Positions 42,993-51,161 of a DNA stretch of 64,000 nucleotides are shown here, piece by piece. The stretch's first letter is position 1, and each line of letters opens with the position of its first letter. This DNA comes from Armatimonadota bacterium (lineage in GTDB: Bacteria; Armatimonadota; Fimbriimonadia; Fimbriimonadales; Fimbriimonadaceae). Made by a program: the position numbers and the translations under genes. The stretch is taken from contig JAFDWQ010000010.1 of assembly GCA_018268395.1 (NCBI GenBank), forward strand, positions 124,001-188,000. Reading direction: 5' to 3'. The notes under the pieces were generated by a model, which saw only the letters and a list, made by a program, of their open reading frames with translations, had not been told where the DNA came from and did no database searches.

Positions 42993-44297
42993 ATGCACTT
43001 GACAGTCTCGAACCCGCTCATCCGGCTCGCGTGGCCGGTCCTGGCCTTGACCCTGGCCGCGCCGGCCCGCGCCGACTACTACACGACCTACAACGACACG
43101 ACGAACCTGATCGGCGGGATCTCTCGCTGCGACGACGCCGGGACCGTCATCGGGACGTTCGGAGAGAACGTCCTCTACTATCCCATTTCGGTCGCCTTCG
43201 ACAAGTTCGGCGTGCTCTATGTCGGCGACTATGGGAACGGCAAGGTCCAGAGGTTCCTGCCCGACGGCACGTGGGTCGGCGAGTTCGCCGACGTCGGGGA
43301 CCAGATCAGCTCGATCGCGTTCCATCCGGACGGCAGCTTGCTCGTTTCGCGTTACGTCGGCGGGGCGGTCTGGCGCTTCGCTGCGGACGGGACGCCTCTT
43401 GGAGAGTTCGTCGCCGACACCGGGTTCCAGCGGAACGGCCAAATGGCGTTCGACGCGGCGGGCAACTTCTATATCCCGTCTTGGACGGAGTCGACGATCA
43501 ATCAGTACGACACCGACGGGAACTACCTCGGCGTGTTCTCCGACACGGACAAGTCGGGCATCTACGGCCCGACCGGGATCGCGTTCGACGCGTTCGGTCA
43601 GATGGTCGTCACCGAGTACACGACCTACGGACTGAAACTGTTGGACGGAGGCGGGTTCCTCGCCGCCGATCTGGGAGCCACGTTCGGCGAACCCGAATAT
43701 GTCACCGTCGAGGCCGACGGTACGTACCTGATCCCCTACTTTTATCTGAACACGGTCCATCGCTTCGCAGCAGACGGCACCGACCTAGGCGAGTTCACGA
43801 CGGCGCCCGGGCCCTACCAGACCGTGAAGGGTGCGTACTACACGGTGCCGGACGGTTATACGCGGTTGCGCGGCAAGGTCGACAGCGGCGGCGTCGAGAG
43901 CCTCTGGTCGGTCGATGCCGACGTGTTGCGCGTTTGCAGGTTCGTGGTGGCGAACTCGGTCGAACCGCCCGTCCAGGTCAAGGTCCACGGGACGCTTCCA
44001 GTGAGCGAGGCGTCGACGCTTTCAGTCTGGATGACCTCGAGGATGGCGTCCAACGGGTTCTTCAAGCAGGAACTGATCATGATCGACGAGAACGGGGTCG
44101 AAAGCCCGACGATGCGACGGACGGACACGGTGAACACGGGAGGTGCCATCGTCTCGCTCCAGACCGACGACGCCGCGTCGTTCATCGGTGACGACGGATC
44201 GGTCTCGGTCCGGTACAACGTCCGCCCTTCGGGCCCGGTCTCGGTCCAATTGTGGTGCCATGAGGCCGACCAGATCCTTTGGACGGCCGCTCCCTAG
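42993..44297 (+). CDS. Secreted six-bladed (NHL-type) beta-propeller protein with C-terminal module
   Basis: 434 aa from ATG 42993 (GGAGAGGA upstream). Signal peptide ending PARAD. Residues about 35-300 are NHL-like blades (SVAFDKFGVLYVGDYGNGKV, SIAFHPDGSLLVSRYVGGAV, GIAFDAFGQMVVTEYTTYGL). The last about 125 residues (VVANSVEPPVQVKV to SGPVSVQLWCHEADQILW) match the C-terminus of the kelch protein at 19565-21475. Exported; ligand unknown. Confidence 0.8.
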   Translation: MHLTVSNPLIRLAWPVLALTLAAPARADYYTTYNDTTNLIGGISRCDDAGTVIGTFGENVLYYPISVAFDKFGVLYVGDYGNGKVQRFLPDGTWVGEFADVGDQISSIAFHPDGSLLVSRYVGGAVWRFAADGTPLGEFVADTGFQRNGQMAFDAAGNFYIPSWTESTINQYDTDGNYLGVFSDTDKSGIYGPTGIAFDAFGQMVVTEYTTYGLKLLDGGGFLAADLGATFGEPEYVTVEADGTYLIPYFYLNTVHRFAADGTDLGEFTTAPGPYQTVKGAYYTVPDGYTRLRGKVDSGGVESLWSVDADVLRVCRFVVANSVEPPVQVKVHGTLPVSEASTLSVWMTSRMASNGFFKQELIMIDENGVESPTMRRTDTVNTGGAIVSLQTDDAASFIGDDGSVSVRYNVRPSGPVSVQLWCHEADQILWTAAP

Positions 44298-44339
44298 TCA
44301 CGTCGGGATTTGGAAGCGGCACGGCACGGACGCCCGGGC

Positions 44340-44372
44340 GCACCGGCACCCCTATGCCAGGGGTGCCGGTGC
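44340..44372. terminator. 14-bp perfect hairpin between convergent propeller genes
   Basis: Arms 44340-44353 and 44359-44372, loop ATGCC. Between the stops at 44297 and 44393. No U-tract. Same design as 19509-19539. Confidence 0.6.
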
Positions 44373-44392
44373 CTGTATGGGGCGACGTCTCC

Positions 44393-45547
44393 TCAAGGGC
44401 CGAACGCGTAGAGCTTTCCGTCCAGACACCCGGCGTAAAGCGTGCCGTCGTCCCCGATCGCCGGGTTGGACGTGAAGAGGGCCTCGGGCAAGGGGGTCTG
44501 ACGGACGATGGAAAGCCCCGAATTGAAGACAGTCAGATTCTTCTCGAACGGGATCGCCCATCTCTTTCCGGTCGCCATCCCCCAGAACAATCTGCCGGAC
44601 CCGTCGATCAGCGGGGACGACCATGTCGAGCCGAGAAAGTTGGAGTTCGGATCCTCTAAGTACTTCTGGACGAGGACGTTGCCGTTCGGCGAGAGCTTAT
44701 AGAGGTTGTAGTCAAACCCGTAGTACACGTTGCCTTGAGCGTCGACGGACGGAGAGGCGTACGTGCCGTAAGCGAAGATCGGAGCGCTCCATTTGACGCT
44801 GCCCGAGGAGGAGTCGAGCGCGGTCACGGTCTGCCCGCCGACGAGGACGTCCCCGTTCGGAGAGACCGCGATGGGAGCCGCCGTGCCGGAGACGGGGGTC
44901 GTCCAGACCAAGGCGCCTTGAGCGTTCAAGCAGACGACACCGGTGTCTCCAACGGCGAGGATCTTGCCGTCCAACGTCTCGCTCGGCCCGCCTTCAAGGT
45001 TCGTCCCCAGCGTGTACTCCCACCGTTTCGTCCCTGCGGGGCTGAACGACGTCAGCTTGCCGTCGAGGTTGACGTAGACGTTGCCGTCGCTTCCGACCAT
45101 GACGTGTGACCGGACGGGTTCAGAGGCTTGGTACCGCCACAGTTCGGAACCGTCCGGGCCAAGAGCGACGAACGTTCCATCGGCAGTGCCGGCGTAGACC
45201 CGGCCGTCCGCTGCCACGGCAGGCGTCGAGATCGTTTGGTCTTCGAACCAAGGAAGGGTGAACCGCCACTTCAACGTGCCGTCGGGCTTGACGGCGGTGA
45301 TCGTACGCGTCGGGCGGAGCGTTTCGTGCCACGTCGTCCCGACGATGACGGAGCCGTCCGGAGCGACGACCGGCGAGCAGATCACCGGGCCGCCGACGTC
45401 GAACGACCATTTCACCTTGGGTTGTGCCGGAGCCGTCACCGGAGTCAGTCCGTTCCGTTGGTTGTTGCCGTGAAAGGTCGACCAAGCCGGACAGGCTTCG
45501 GGCACAGCGACGGACAAGAGCGAGAGAAGACAGACGAGTCGTTTCAT
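44393..45547 (-). CDS. Secreted PQQ-like beta-propeller protein
   Basis: 384 aa from ATG 45547 (MKRLVCLLSLLSVAVPEACPA signal peptide). PQQ-type blades repeat: GSVIVGTTWHET, GRVYAGTADGTFVALGPDGS, GNVYVNLDGKLTSFSPAGTK, GTLYAGCLDGKLYAFGP. These families need no PQQ when quinone-binding residues are absent, and none were identified. It lies 7 nt downstream of a paralogous propeller gene, so the two form an operon. Confidence 0.8.
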   Translation of the reverse strand: MKRLVCLLSLLSVAVPEACPAWSTFHGNNQRNGLTPVTAPAQPKVKWSFDVGGPVICSPVVAPDGSVIVGTTWHETLRPTRTITAVKPDGTLKWRFTLPWFEDQTISTPAVAADGRVYAGTADGTFVALGPDGSELWRYQASEPVRSHVMVGSDGNVYVNLDGKLTSFSPAGTKRWEYTLGTNLEGGPSETLDGKILAVGDTGVVCLNAQGALVWTTPVSGTAAPIAVSPNGDVLVGGQTVTALDSSSGSVKWSAPIFAYGTYASPSVDAQGNVYYGFDYNLYKLSPNGNVLVQKYLEDPNSNFLGSTWSSPLIDGSGRLFWGMATGKRWAIPFEKNLTVFNSGLSIVRQTPLPEALFTSNPAIGDDGTLYAGCLDGKLYAFGP

Positions 45548-45554
45548 TTGGAGT

Positions 45555-46739
45555 TCACTTGATGCGGAAGACGTAGTTGAGCTGGTAGTTGAAGAACCCG
45601 GAAACGAAGGCCGAGCCGTCGGTCGAGAGGGCGGGTTGGGTGACGAGTTGGTCGGCGACCTTGAGGCTCCAGGCCAAGGTGCCGTCGGGCTTGAGGCAAG
45701 CGACCACACCGTCGCTCGACGAAACGTAGATCCTGCTCCTGACGTCGATCGAGAGTCCTTCGACGATGTTGCCGACGAACGGCAGAGTGGCCGTCCAGAC
45801 CAGGGTGCCGTCGTCTTTGTCGTAAGCGAAGACCCGGTTGCCTTGTGGGACGAGCGCTCGGCCAAGCCCATCGAGGCAGACGCCCCAGCCTCCGTTCGTG
45901 GCGTTCCACTTCACCGTCCCGTCTGCGCGGTATGCGGTGGTCCCACCGACCGTCGTGTAGAGGGTGCCGTCCGGACCGAAGCAGACTTGAGTCCGCGTGC
46001 CTTTCGTGGACGTCTTCTGCCAACGCAGCGATCCATTGGAGTCGTAGTACGATACGTCGGTCGAGCCGTGGGGCTCGTTCGTCCTGACGCCGCCTATGGC
46101 GACGTCCCCGTTCTTCGCGACGGCCGGATCGGTCTGACTGAACGCCGACGCCGTCCAGACCACGGACCCGTCGGGACGGATCCTGCGCAGGCTGGACTGA
46201 AGGTGAACGATGTCCCCGTTCGGCAAGACGGCCGGTGCGCGGTCGTTCGTCATGTTGGCGTTGCCTGAAATCGTTGCGATGAGGGATCCGGTGGCGTCGA
46301 ACCCGACGAGTTGCCCGTTTCCGGAGTTCATCACCACGCGGTCGCCGCTCATGAGGGCGGGCATGGAGCGGACGCCCTGTGACGCGCCCCACGCATAAGG
46401 TTCGACCTTGCGTCTCCAGTCCACCTCGCCGTCGGGTTTAAGGACTTGGACGTAGAGTTCGTTGGACCAAGAGGCGTCGAAGAAGGTCGCTCCTAGCACG
46501 GCCCGTCCGGAACGGTCGGCGGCGATGCCGGGAACGGATCCTCCCGTCCGTTGCTTCCAGTCGATCAGTCCGAGATCCGGCCCCGGGTAGAGCGAGCGGC
46601 CCGTACGGGCAGGGTCCGCATGGTCCATCGCCCAAGGCGCGCGGACGGAACCCGCCGCAGATCCCGTGCCGATGTGGACTTGAGCTTGTGACGAAACGGC
46701 GAGGAGCGAAAGGACGCCCAGACTCAAGAGGGGTTTCAT
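45555..46739 (-). CDS. Secreted PQQ-like beta-propeller protein (first of pair)
   Basis: 394 aa. Signal peptide MKPLLSLGVLSLLAVSSQAQ. Propeller blades such as GDIVHLQSSLRRIRPDGSVVW, GDVAIGGVRTNEP, GTLYTTVGGTTAYRADGTVK and SRIYVSSSDGVVACLKPDGTL. Paralogue of the following gene. TAACGT ends 6 nt before the ATG, with no Shine-Dalgarno. Exported, role unknown. Confidence 0.8.
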   Translation of the reverse strand: MKPLLSLGVLSLLAVSSQAQVHIGTGSAAGSVRAPWAMDHADPARTGRSLYPGPDLGLIDWKQRTGGSVPGIAADRSGRAVLGATFFDASWSNELYVQVLKPDGEVDWRRKVEPYAWGASQGVRSMPALMSGDRVVMNSGNGQLVGFDATGSLIATISGNANMTNDRAPAVLPNGDIVHLQSSLRRIRPDGSVVWTASAFSQTDPAVAKNGDVAIGGVRTNEPHGSTDVSYYDSNGSLRWQKTSTKGTRTQVCFGPDGTLYTTVGGTTAYRADGTVKWNATNGGWGVCLDGLGRALVPQGNRVFAYDKDDGTLVWTATLPFVGNIVEGLSIDVRSRIYVSSSDGVVACLKPDGTLAWSLKVADQLVTQPALSTDGSAFVSGFFNYQLNYVFRIK

Positions 46740-46745
46740 CGTTAG

Positions 46746-46751
46746 ACGTTA
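46746..46751 (-). promoter_or_regulatory. -10-like TAACGT of the propeller operon (leaderless type)
   Basis: Ends 6 nt before ATG 46739. Confidence 0.35.
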
Positions 46752-46869
46752 GGAGGCGACGTCCGATCTGTCTGATACGTTTCACGGCTCGAAAGGTCCC
46801 GGACCAAACTGTCAGAGGGGCCGGTCGATCCCCGTTCGGCGGTACGCGCCGCCCGGCCAGGGTCGCGAG

Positions 46870-46875
46870 TAAGAT
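46870..46875 (+). promoter_or_regulatory. -10-like TAAGAT of glpX (leaderless type)
   Basis: Ends 7 nt before ATG 46883. The same hexamer at the same distance precedes the gene at 59402. Confidence 0.45.
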
Positions 46876-46882
46876 GGACGGC

Positions 46883-47869
46883 ATGGCAAAGGACAACGGG
46901 CAGCGTGGCCCGAGGACCGTCGAGGACAGGTACCGGCACATCGACTATCTCCGGGTGACCGAGGAAGCCGCCCTCGCCGCGAGCAAATGGGTCGGGAAGG
47001 GCAAGAAGGACGAGGCTGACGACGCGGCCTGTACCGCCATGCGTGCAACGTTGAACGCCATGGACTTGAGGGCCAAGATCGTGATCGGCGAAGGAGAGCG
47101 CGACGAAGCGCCCATGCTTTACATCGGGGAGGAACTCGGAACCGGCAACGGTCCGGAAGTCCAGATCGCGGTCGACCCGCTCGAAGGGACCAACCTGTGC
47201 GCCAACGGGACGCCCAACGCGATCAGTGTCCTTGCCGCCGCCGTCGAAGGCGAGGGCTTCTTGATGCACGCTCCCGACACGTATATGGAGAAGCTCGTCG
47301 TGAGCAAGGAGTGCCGGGGTGTCGTGGACATCACGCTCCCTCCCAGGGTCAACGTCCGTCTGATGGCCAAGGCGCTCGGCAAAGAGGTCGAGGAGATCAC
47401 GATCGGCATCCTCGACCGACCGCGCCACGAATCCTTGATCTGGGAACTGAGGGACGCCGGTTGTCGCGTCCACCTGGTTCCGGACGGAGACCTTTCTGTC
47501 GCCATTGCCGCCCTCGACACGGACGCGGGTGTCGACGCGCTTATGGGGACCGGTGGAGCCCCTGAAGGCGTCTTGACGGCCGTCGCCGTCCTGTGCACCG
47601 ACGGCGAGATGCAGGCGAGGCTCAGGTTCCGTAACGACGAAGAACGGAAGCGGGCCGAAACCATGATGGACGGGGACATCGACCGCGTCCTTCATCAGAA
47701 CGATTTGGCGAAGGGGAACGTCGTTTTTTGCGCGACGGGCATCACGAGCGGCGACCTCTTGAAAGGCGTCCGGTACCGACGCGATTCGGTCTTGACAGAA
47801 TCGATCCTTATGAGGTCTTCGACCCGCCAGATCCGGAGGATCGAAACCGTGCACCAAGACCCGGTGTGA
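46883..47869 (+). CDS. glpX: Class II fructose-1,6-bisphosphatase
   Basis: 328 aa. It converts fructose-1,6-bisphosphate to fructose-6-phosphate in gluconeogenesis. GlpX signatures: KIVIGEGERDEAPMLYIGEE, the metal site AVDPLEGTNLCANG and GTGGAPEGVLTA. I use ATG 46883 because a TAAGAT hexamer would include the alternative ATG 46874. Followed 66 nt later by rpoZ. Confidence 0.92.
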   Translation: MAKDNGQRGPRTVEDRYRHIDYLRVTEEAALAASKWVGKGKKDEADDAACTAMRATLNAMDLRAKIVIGEGERDEAPMLYIGEELGTGNGPEVQIAVDPLEGTNLCANGTPNAISVLAAAVEGEGFLMHAPDTYMEKLVVSKECRGVVDITLPPRVNVRLMAKALGKEVEEITIGILDRPRHESLIWELRDAGCRVHLVPDGDLSVAIAALDTDAGVDALMGTGGAPEGVLTAVAVLCTDGEMQARLRFRNDEERKRAETMMDGDIDRVLHQNDLAKGNVVFCATGITSGDLLKGVRYRRDSVLTESILMRSSTRQIRRIETVHQDPV

Positions 47870-47917
47870 GCCCCTGCTTCCGGCCCACTCCGGCCGGGAG
47901 CGGCCCGGCAACGTGGG

Positions 47918-47923
47918 TAGAAT
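47918..47923 (+). promoter_or_regulatory. -10-like TAGAAT of rpoZ
   Basis: Ends 12 nt before ATG 47936, giving a leader of only a few nucleotides. Confidence 0.45.
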
Positions 47924-47935
47924 AGGCGGTTCCCC

Positions 47936-48436
47936 ATGGCCGCCGGCGAAAAGATCCTGCCCAACCCTGACAAACTGAACGACCTCGAGTACGGGCCGTT
48001 CGTTTTGGCGAATCTGGCCGCCAAGCGCGCCAAGCAGATCAAGGAAGGGGCGCCGCCCCTGGTCCGCATCGACAGCGGCCACCCTTTGAGCATCGCCCTT
48101 GCCGAAATCGCGGCAGGGAAGATCAAGCCGATCATGGCGGCCGAGGGCGCCGAAGCGGTCGAGGCGGGCGATTACAGCGCGCTCGAGTCGCTCGACATCG
48201 GTGAAGTCGGGCTGTTGCTGCCGGCCATCGAGGAAGATCTGGAACTGGGAGTCGTCGGGCTCGACGAAGAGGAGTCTCACGACGACTCGGAAGAGGAGCC
48301 TGTGGGCGAGTTGTCAGAGCTTCTGGAGGAAGAGGAGATTCCGGCCGCCTCCGACGACGGCGACATCAGCCTTGACGATCTGGCAGAGCAAGAAGAGGGC
48401 GGGGACGAAGACGAATCGTCCGCCCCTGAAGCCTGA
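47936..48436 (+). CDS. rpoZ: RNA polymerase omega subunit-like protein with long acidic tail
   Basis: 166 aa, roughly twice a typical omega. Residues about 15-62 match omega ([18 protein letters not shown], then [11 protein letters not shown]). Residues about 85-166 are an Asp/Glu-rich tail ([20 protein letters not shown] and on) with no globular pattern. Omega helps RNA polymerase assembly. The tail is unusual and could be a lineage-specific protein-binding or charge-mimic segment. dnaJ follows after 5 nt. Confidence 0.75.
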   Translation: MAAGEKILPNPDKLNDLEYGPFVLANLAAKRAKQIKEGAPPLVRIDSGHPLSIALAEIAAGKIKPIMAAEGAEAVEAGDYSALESLDIGEVGLLLPAIEEDLELGVVGLDEEESHDDSEEEPVGELSELLEEEEIPAASDDGDISLDDLAEQEEGGDEDESSAPEA

Positions 48437-48441
48437 GCGAG

Positions 48442-49572
48442 ATGTCCCAAGACCCTTACAGCGTGCTCGGGGTTTCCCGCGACGCGTCGGCCGACGAGAT
48501 CAAGTCGGCCTATAGGAAGCTGGCGCGTCAGTACCACCCCGACGTCAACCCGGACAATCCCGACGCCGAAGAAAAGTTCAAAGAAGTCTCGGCGGCTTAC
48601 GCCGTGCTGTCCGACCCTGAAAAACGGTCACGGTTCGACCAGACCGGTCTGACCGACGACGCACCGTCCGGCCCAGGCGACTTCTATGGAGCCGGCGGGG
48701 CCGGGTTCGGCGACCTCTTCGGCATGATGGAAGAGGCCTTTTTCGGCGGCCAAGGGCGGGGCCGTCGCTCGACGGGCCGCGACGGGGACGACCATCGCGT
48801 CGACGTCACGTTGAACTTAGAAGAGGTCTTGAGCGGGACCGACAAACTGGTCAGCTTCCGGAGGTTGGCCTCCTGTGGGACCTGCGGCGGAAACGGTGCC
48901 GCTCCAGGGACGTCGCCGGAGACCTGCCGGACGTGCCAAGGCTCGGGCGTCGTCACCCGGATGCAACAGACGATCTTAGGTTCGATCCGGACGACGGTGA
49001 CGTGCGGAACGTGCAACGGGGCGGGGAAGTCGATCGCGACGCCGTGCACCAACTGTCACGGCCGGGGACTCGAGACCGTGACGGAGAAGCTGACCGTGAC
49101 GGTGCCGGCCGGTATCGAGGACGGCCAGACCCTCAGGCTCGGTGGGCAGGGTTCGGACGGGACGCAGGGCGGAGCGAAGGGCGACCTCTACGTGGTCGTC
49201 CATGTTCCGGAGGATCCGCGCTTCGACCGGCAGGGCCGGACCTTGACGACCCGGTACCCCCTGACCTTCGCTCAAGCCGTCATCGGTGACCACGTCACGG
49301 TCCAGGGTTTGACCGGAGACCTGAAGGTGGACGTCGAACCAGGGACGCAACCCGGAGCGCACGTGCGGATCAAGGGCGAAGGTCTGCCGAAACTCCACGG
49401 CGGGTCGCGCGGAGACCTGTACGTCCAGTTCGAAGTGAAGGTGCCGAAAAAGGTCAGTGACAAGGAGTCCGACCTCTTGCGGCAGTTCGCGGAGCTTCGT
49501 GGAGAGCCGATCCCGTCAGGGCCCGAAAAGGCCGGTTTCATGGGCGGGTTGTTCGGCAAGAAGAAGAAATGA
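48442..49572 (+). CDS. dnaJ: Chaperone DnaJ
   Basis: 376 aa. J domain with the HPD motif (YHPDVN), a short G/F-rich linker, the zinc centre with four CxxCxGxG repeats ([32 protein letters not shown]) and the C-terminal substrate-binding domain. Co-chaperone of DnaK. dnaK and grpE are not adjacent. The TGA overlaps the prmA ATG. Confidence 0.94.
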   Translation: MSQDPYSVLGVSRDASADEIKSAYRKLARQYHPDVNPDNPDAEEKFKEVSAAYAVLSDPEKRSRFDQTGLTDDAPSGPGDFYGAGGAGFGDLFGMMEEAFFGGQGRGRRSTGRDGDDHRVDVTLNLEEVLSGTDKLVSFRRLASCGTCGGNGAAPGTSPETCRTCQGSGVVTRMQQTILGSIRTTVTCGTCNGAGKSIATPCTNCHGRGLETVTEKLTVTVPAGIEDGQTLRLGGQGSDGTQGGAKGDLYVVVHVPEDPRFDRQGRTLTTRYPLTFAQAVIGDHVTVQGLTGDLKVDVEPGTQPGAHVRIKGEGLPKLHGGSRGDLYVQFEVKVPKKVSDKESDLLRQFAELRGEPIPSGPEKAGFMGGLFGKKKK

Positions 49573-50399
49573 GCGTCTGGACGAAGGTGACGGCCGTGTT
49601 GACCGAGGAGCCGGAGGACTGGTCGGTTTACGCCGAGGTCTTCGAACGTCACGGGATGCCGGGGACAGTCCAGACGGACGAACCACCGACGATCAGCGCC
49701 TACCTTGCCCCAGGGACGGAGGACGGTTTCGGACCGCTCCGGACGGAGCTCCTGGAACGCGGCGCGGTCCGGGTCGACAAAGAGTCGGTCATGGAAGAGG
49801 ACTGGGCCGAGTCGTGGAAGCAGTTCTTCAAACCGCGTCGGATCGGTCCGTTCCTTGTCCGGCCGACTTGGGAGGAACCCGATCCGTCTTTGGGAGGACG
49901 CGAAATCGTCCTCGATCCAGGTCAAGCGTTCGGGACGGGAGACCACCCCACGACGCGGATGTGCCTGGAACTCATGGGCGGTCTGGAGGGGAAGGACGTG
50001 GCCGATATCGGTTGCGGGAGCGGCATCCTTTCGGTCGCGGCCGTCCTCTCGGGCGCTCGGTCGGTCGACAGCGTGGACACGGACCCCGTCTCGGTCACGG
50101 CGACCCAGGAGAACGCGGCCCGAAACGGCGTCTCGGTCAGGGCGCACGTCGGAAAGGGCTTTGATCCGCTTAGCGCGTCGTCCCAGTACGACACGGTGTT
50201 GAGCAACATCATCAGCGCGGCCCTGATCTCGCTGGCACCGGAGGCAGGACGGCGCGTCCGGCCCGGGGGCGTGTGGATCGTGTCAGGGATCATCGAAGCG
50301 AACTGGGAGGACGTTCAAGCGGCGGCCGTCCGGTCAGGATTCTCGCTAGAGTCGGAGAAAAAGGAAGGCGAATGGGTAGCGGCAGTCTTCCGTCGCTAA
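49569..50399 (+). CDS. prmA: Ribosomal protein L11 methyltransferase
   Basis: 276 aa. AdoMet-dependent methyltransferase of ribosomal protein L11. [21 protein letters not shown] is the PrmA-specific motif, followed by [13 protein letters not shown] (AdoMet loop) and the catalytic-loop [12 protein letters not shown]. Linked to dnaJ by an ATGA overlap and to rsmE by a 28-nt overlap, the common dnaJ-prmA-rsmE order. Confidence 0.92.
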   Translation: MSVWTKVTAVLTEEPEDWSVYAEVFERHGMPGTVQTDEPPTISAYLAPGTEDGFGPLRTELLERGAVRVDKESVMEEDWAESWKQFFKPRRIGPFLVRPTWEEPDPSLGGREIVLDPGQAFGTGDHPTTRMCLELMGGLEGKDVADIGCGSGILSVAAVLSGARSVDSVDTDPVSVTATQENAARNGVSVRAHVGKGFDPLSASSQYDTVLSNIISAALISLAPEAGRRVRPGGVWIVSGIIEANWEDVQAAAVRSGFSLESEKKEGEWVAAVFRR

Positions 50400-51100
50400 G
50401 GTCGCTTCCTCGGGCGTTCGTCGAAGGGATGCCCGACCCGGCGCCAGAGTCGTTCGAACTCCCGCGCGAGGAATTCGACAAGTTCCACAAGGTCTTAAGG
50501 CTCGGAAGCGGCGACCAAGTCGCCCTTTTGCCCGGCGACGGTCGGGTCGTCCGGTGCGTCCTGCAGGGCCGGGAGGCGGAGCCGCTCGAGACGGTCCGTC
50601 CTGAAACGGAGCCGAAAACCCGATTGACGTTGGCGCTTGGACTGCCCAAGCCTGAGAAGCTCGAGGAGTCGGTCCGAATGGCGACGGAGATCGGTGCGGC
50701 CGGTTTCGTCCTGTTCTCAGCCGAGCGTTCGGTGGTGCGGTGGTCGGAAGACAAGGTCGCCCAGAAGACGGATCGACTGAGACGCATCGCTCGCGAAGCG
50801 TCGGAAGTCTGTTTTCGGACAAGACTGCCGTCCTTCGCGTGGGAACCGTCCCTGGGATCAGTACTCGAACGCTATCCGGACGCTCTGGTGCTCAGTGAAG
50901 GGGAAGGCGTCCGTCGGAAGCTCGAGGCGGCAGGGTCGCTACCGGAGCGGCCCGTACTCGTGATCGGTCCGGAAGGCGGATGGGCGCCCCAGGACGTCAA
51001 GGCCATCGGCGACCGCGCCGTGACGCTGGGGCCGCGGGTGCTACGGGTGGACACGGCCGTGGCCGCCGCTTGCACGTTAGTCCTCTTGGACCGTTCCTAA
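50372..51100 (+). CDS. rsmE: 16S rRNA m3U1498 methyltransferase
   Basis: 242 aa from ATG 50372 (AAGGAAGG upstream). SPOUT-class knot methyltransferase with PUA-like N-terminus (HKVLRLGSGDQVALLPGDG) and the C-terminal motifs VLVIGPEGGWAPQDVKAIGD and LGPRVLRVDTAVAAACTLVL. Its start lies within the end of prmA. Confidence 0.92.
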   Translation: MGSGSLPSLRSLPRAFVEGMPDPAPESFELPREEFDKFHKVLRLGSGDQVALLPGDGRVVRCVLQGREAEPLETVRPETEPKTRLTLALGLPKPEKLEESVRMATEIGAAGFVLFSAERSVVRWSEDKVAQKTDRLRRIAREASEVCFRTRLPSFAWEPSLGSVLERYPDALVLSEGEGVRRKLEAAGSLPERPVLVIGPEGGWAPQDVKAIGDRAVTLGPRVLRVDTAVAAACTLVLLDRS

Positions 51101-51161
51101 GCTCTGGGCCGGCTGTCATGCCGGCACAAAACCGGGCGTCTCTATTGGCAAGAGGACCCCA

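Noticed and set aside
46742-48280. 512-aa minus-strand frame over glpX and rpoZ
   Set aside because: High-GC shadow. The plus strand encodes clear GlpX and omega proteins.
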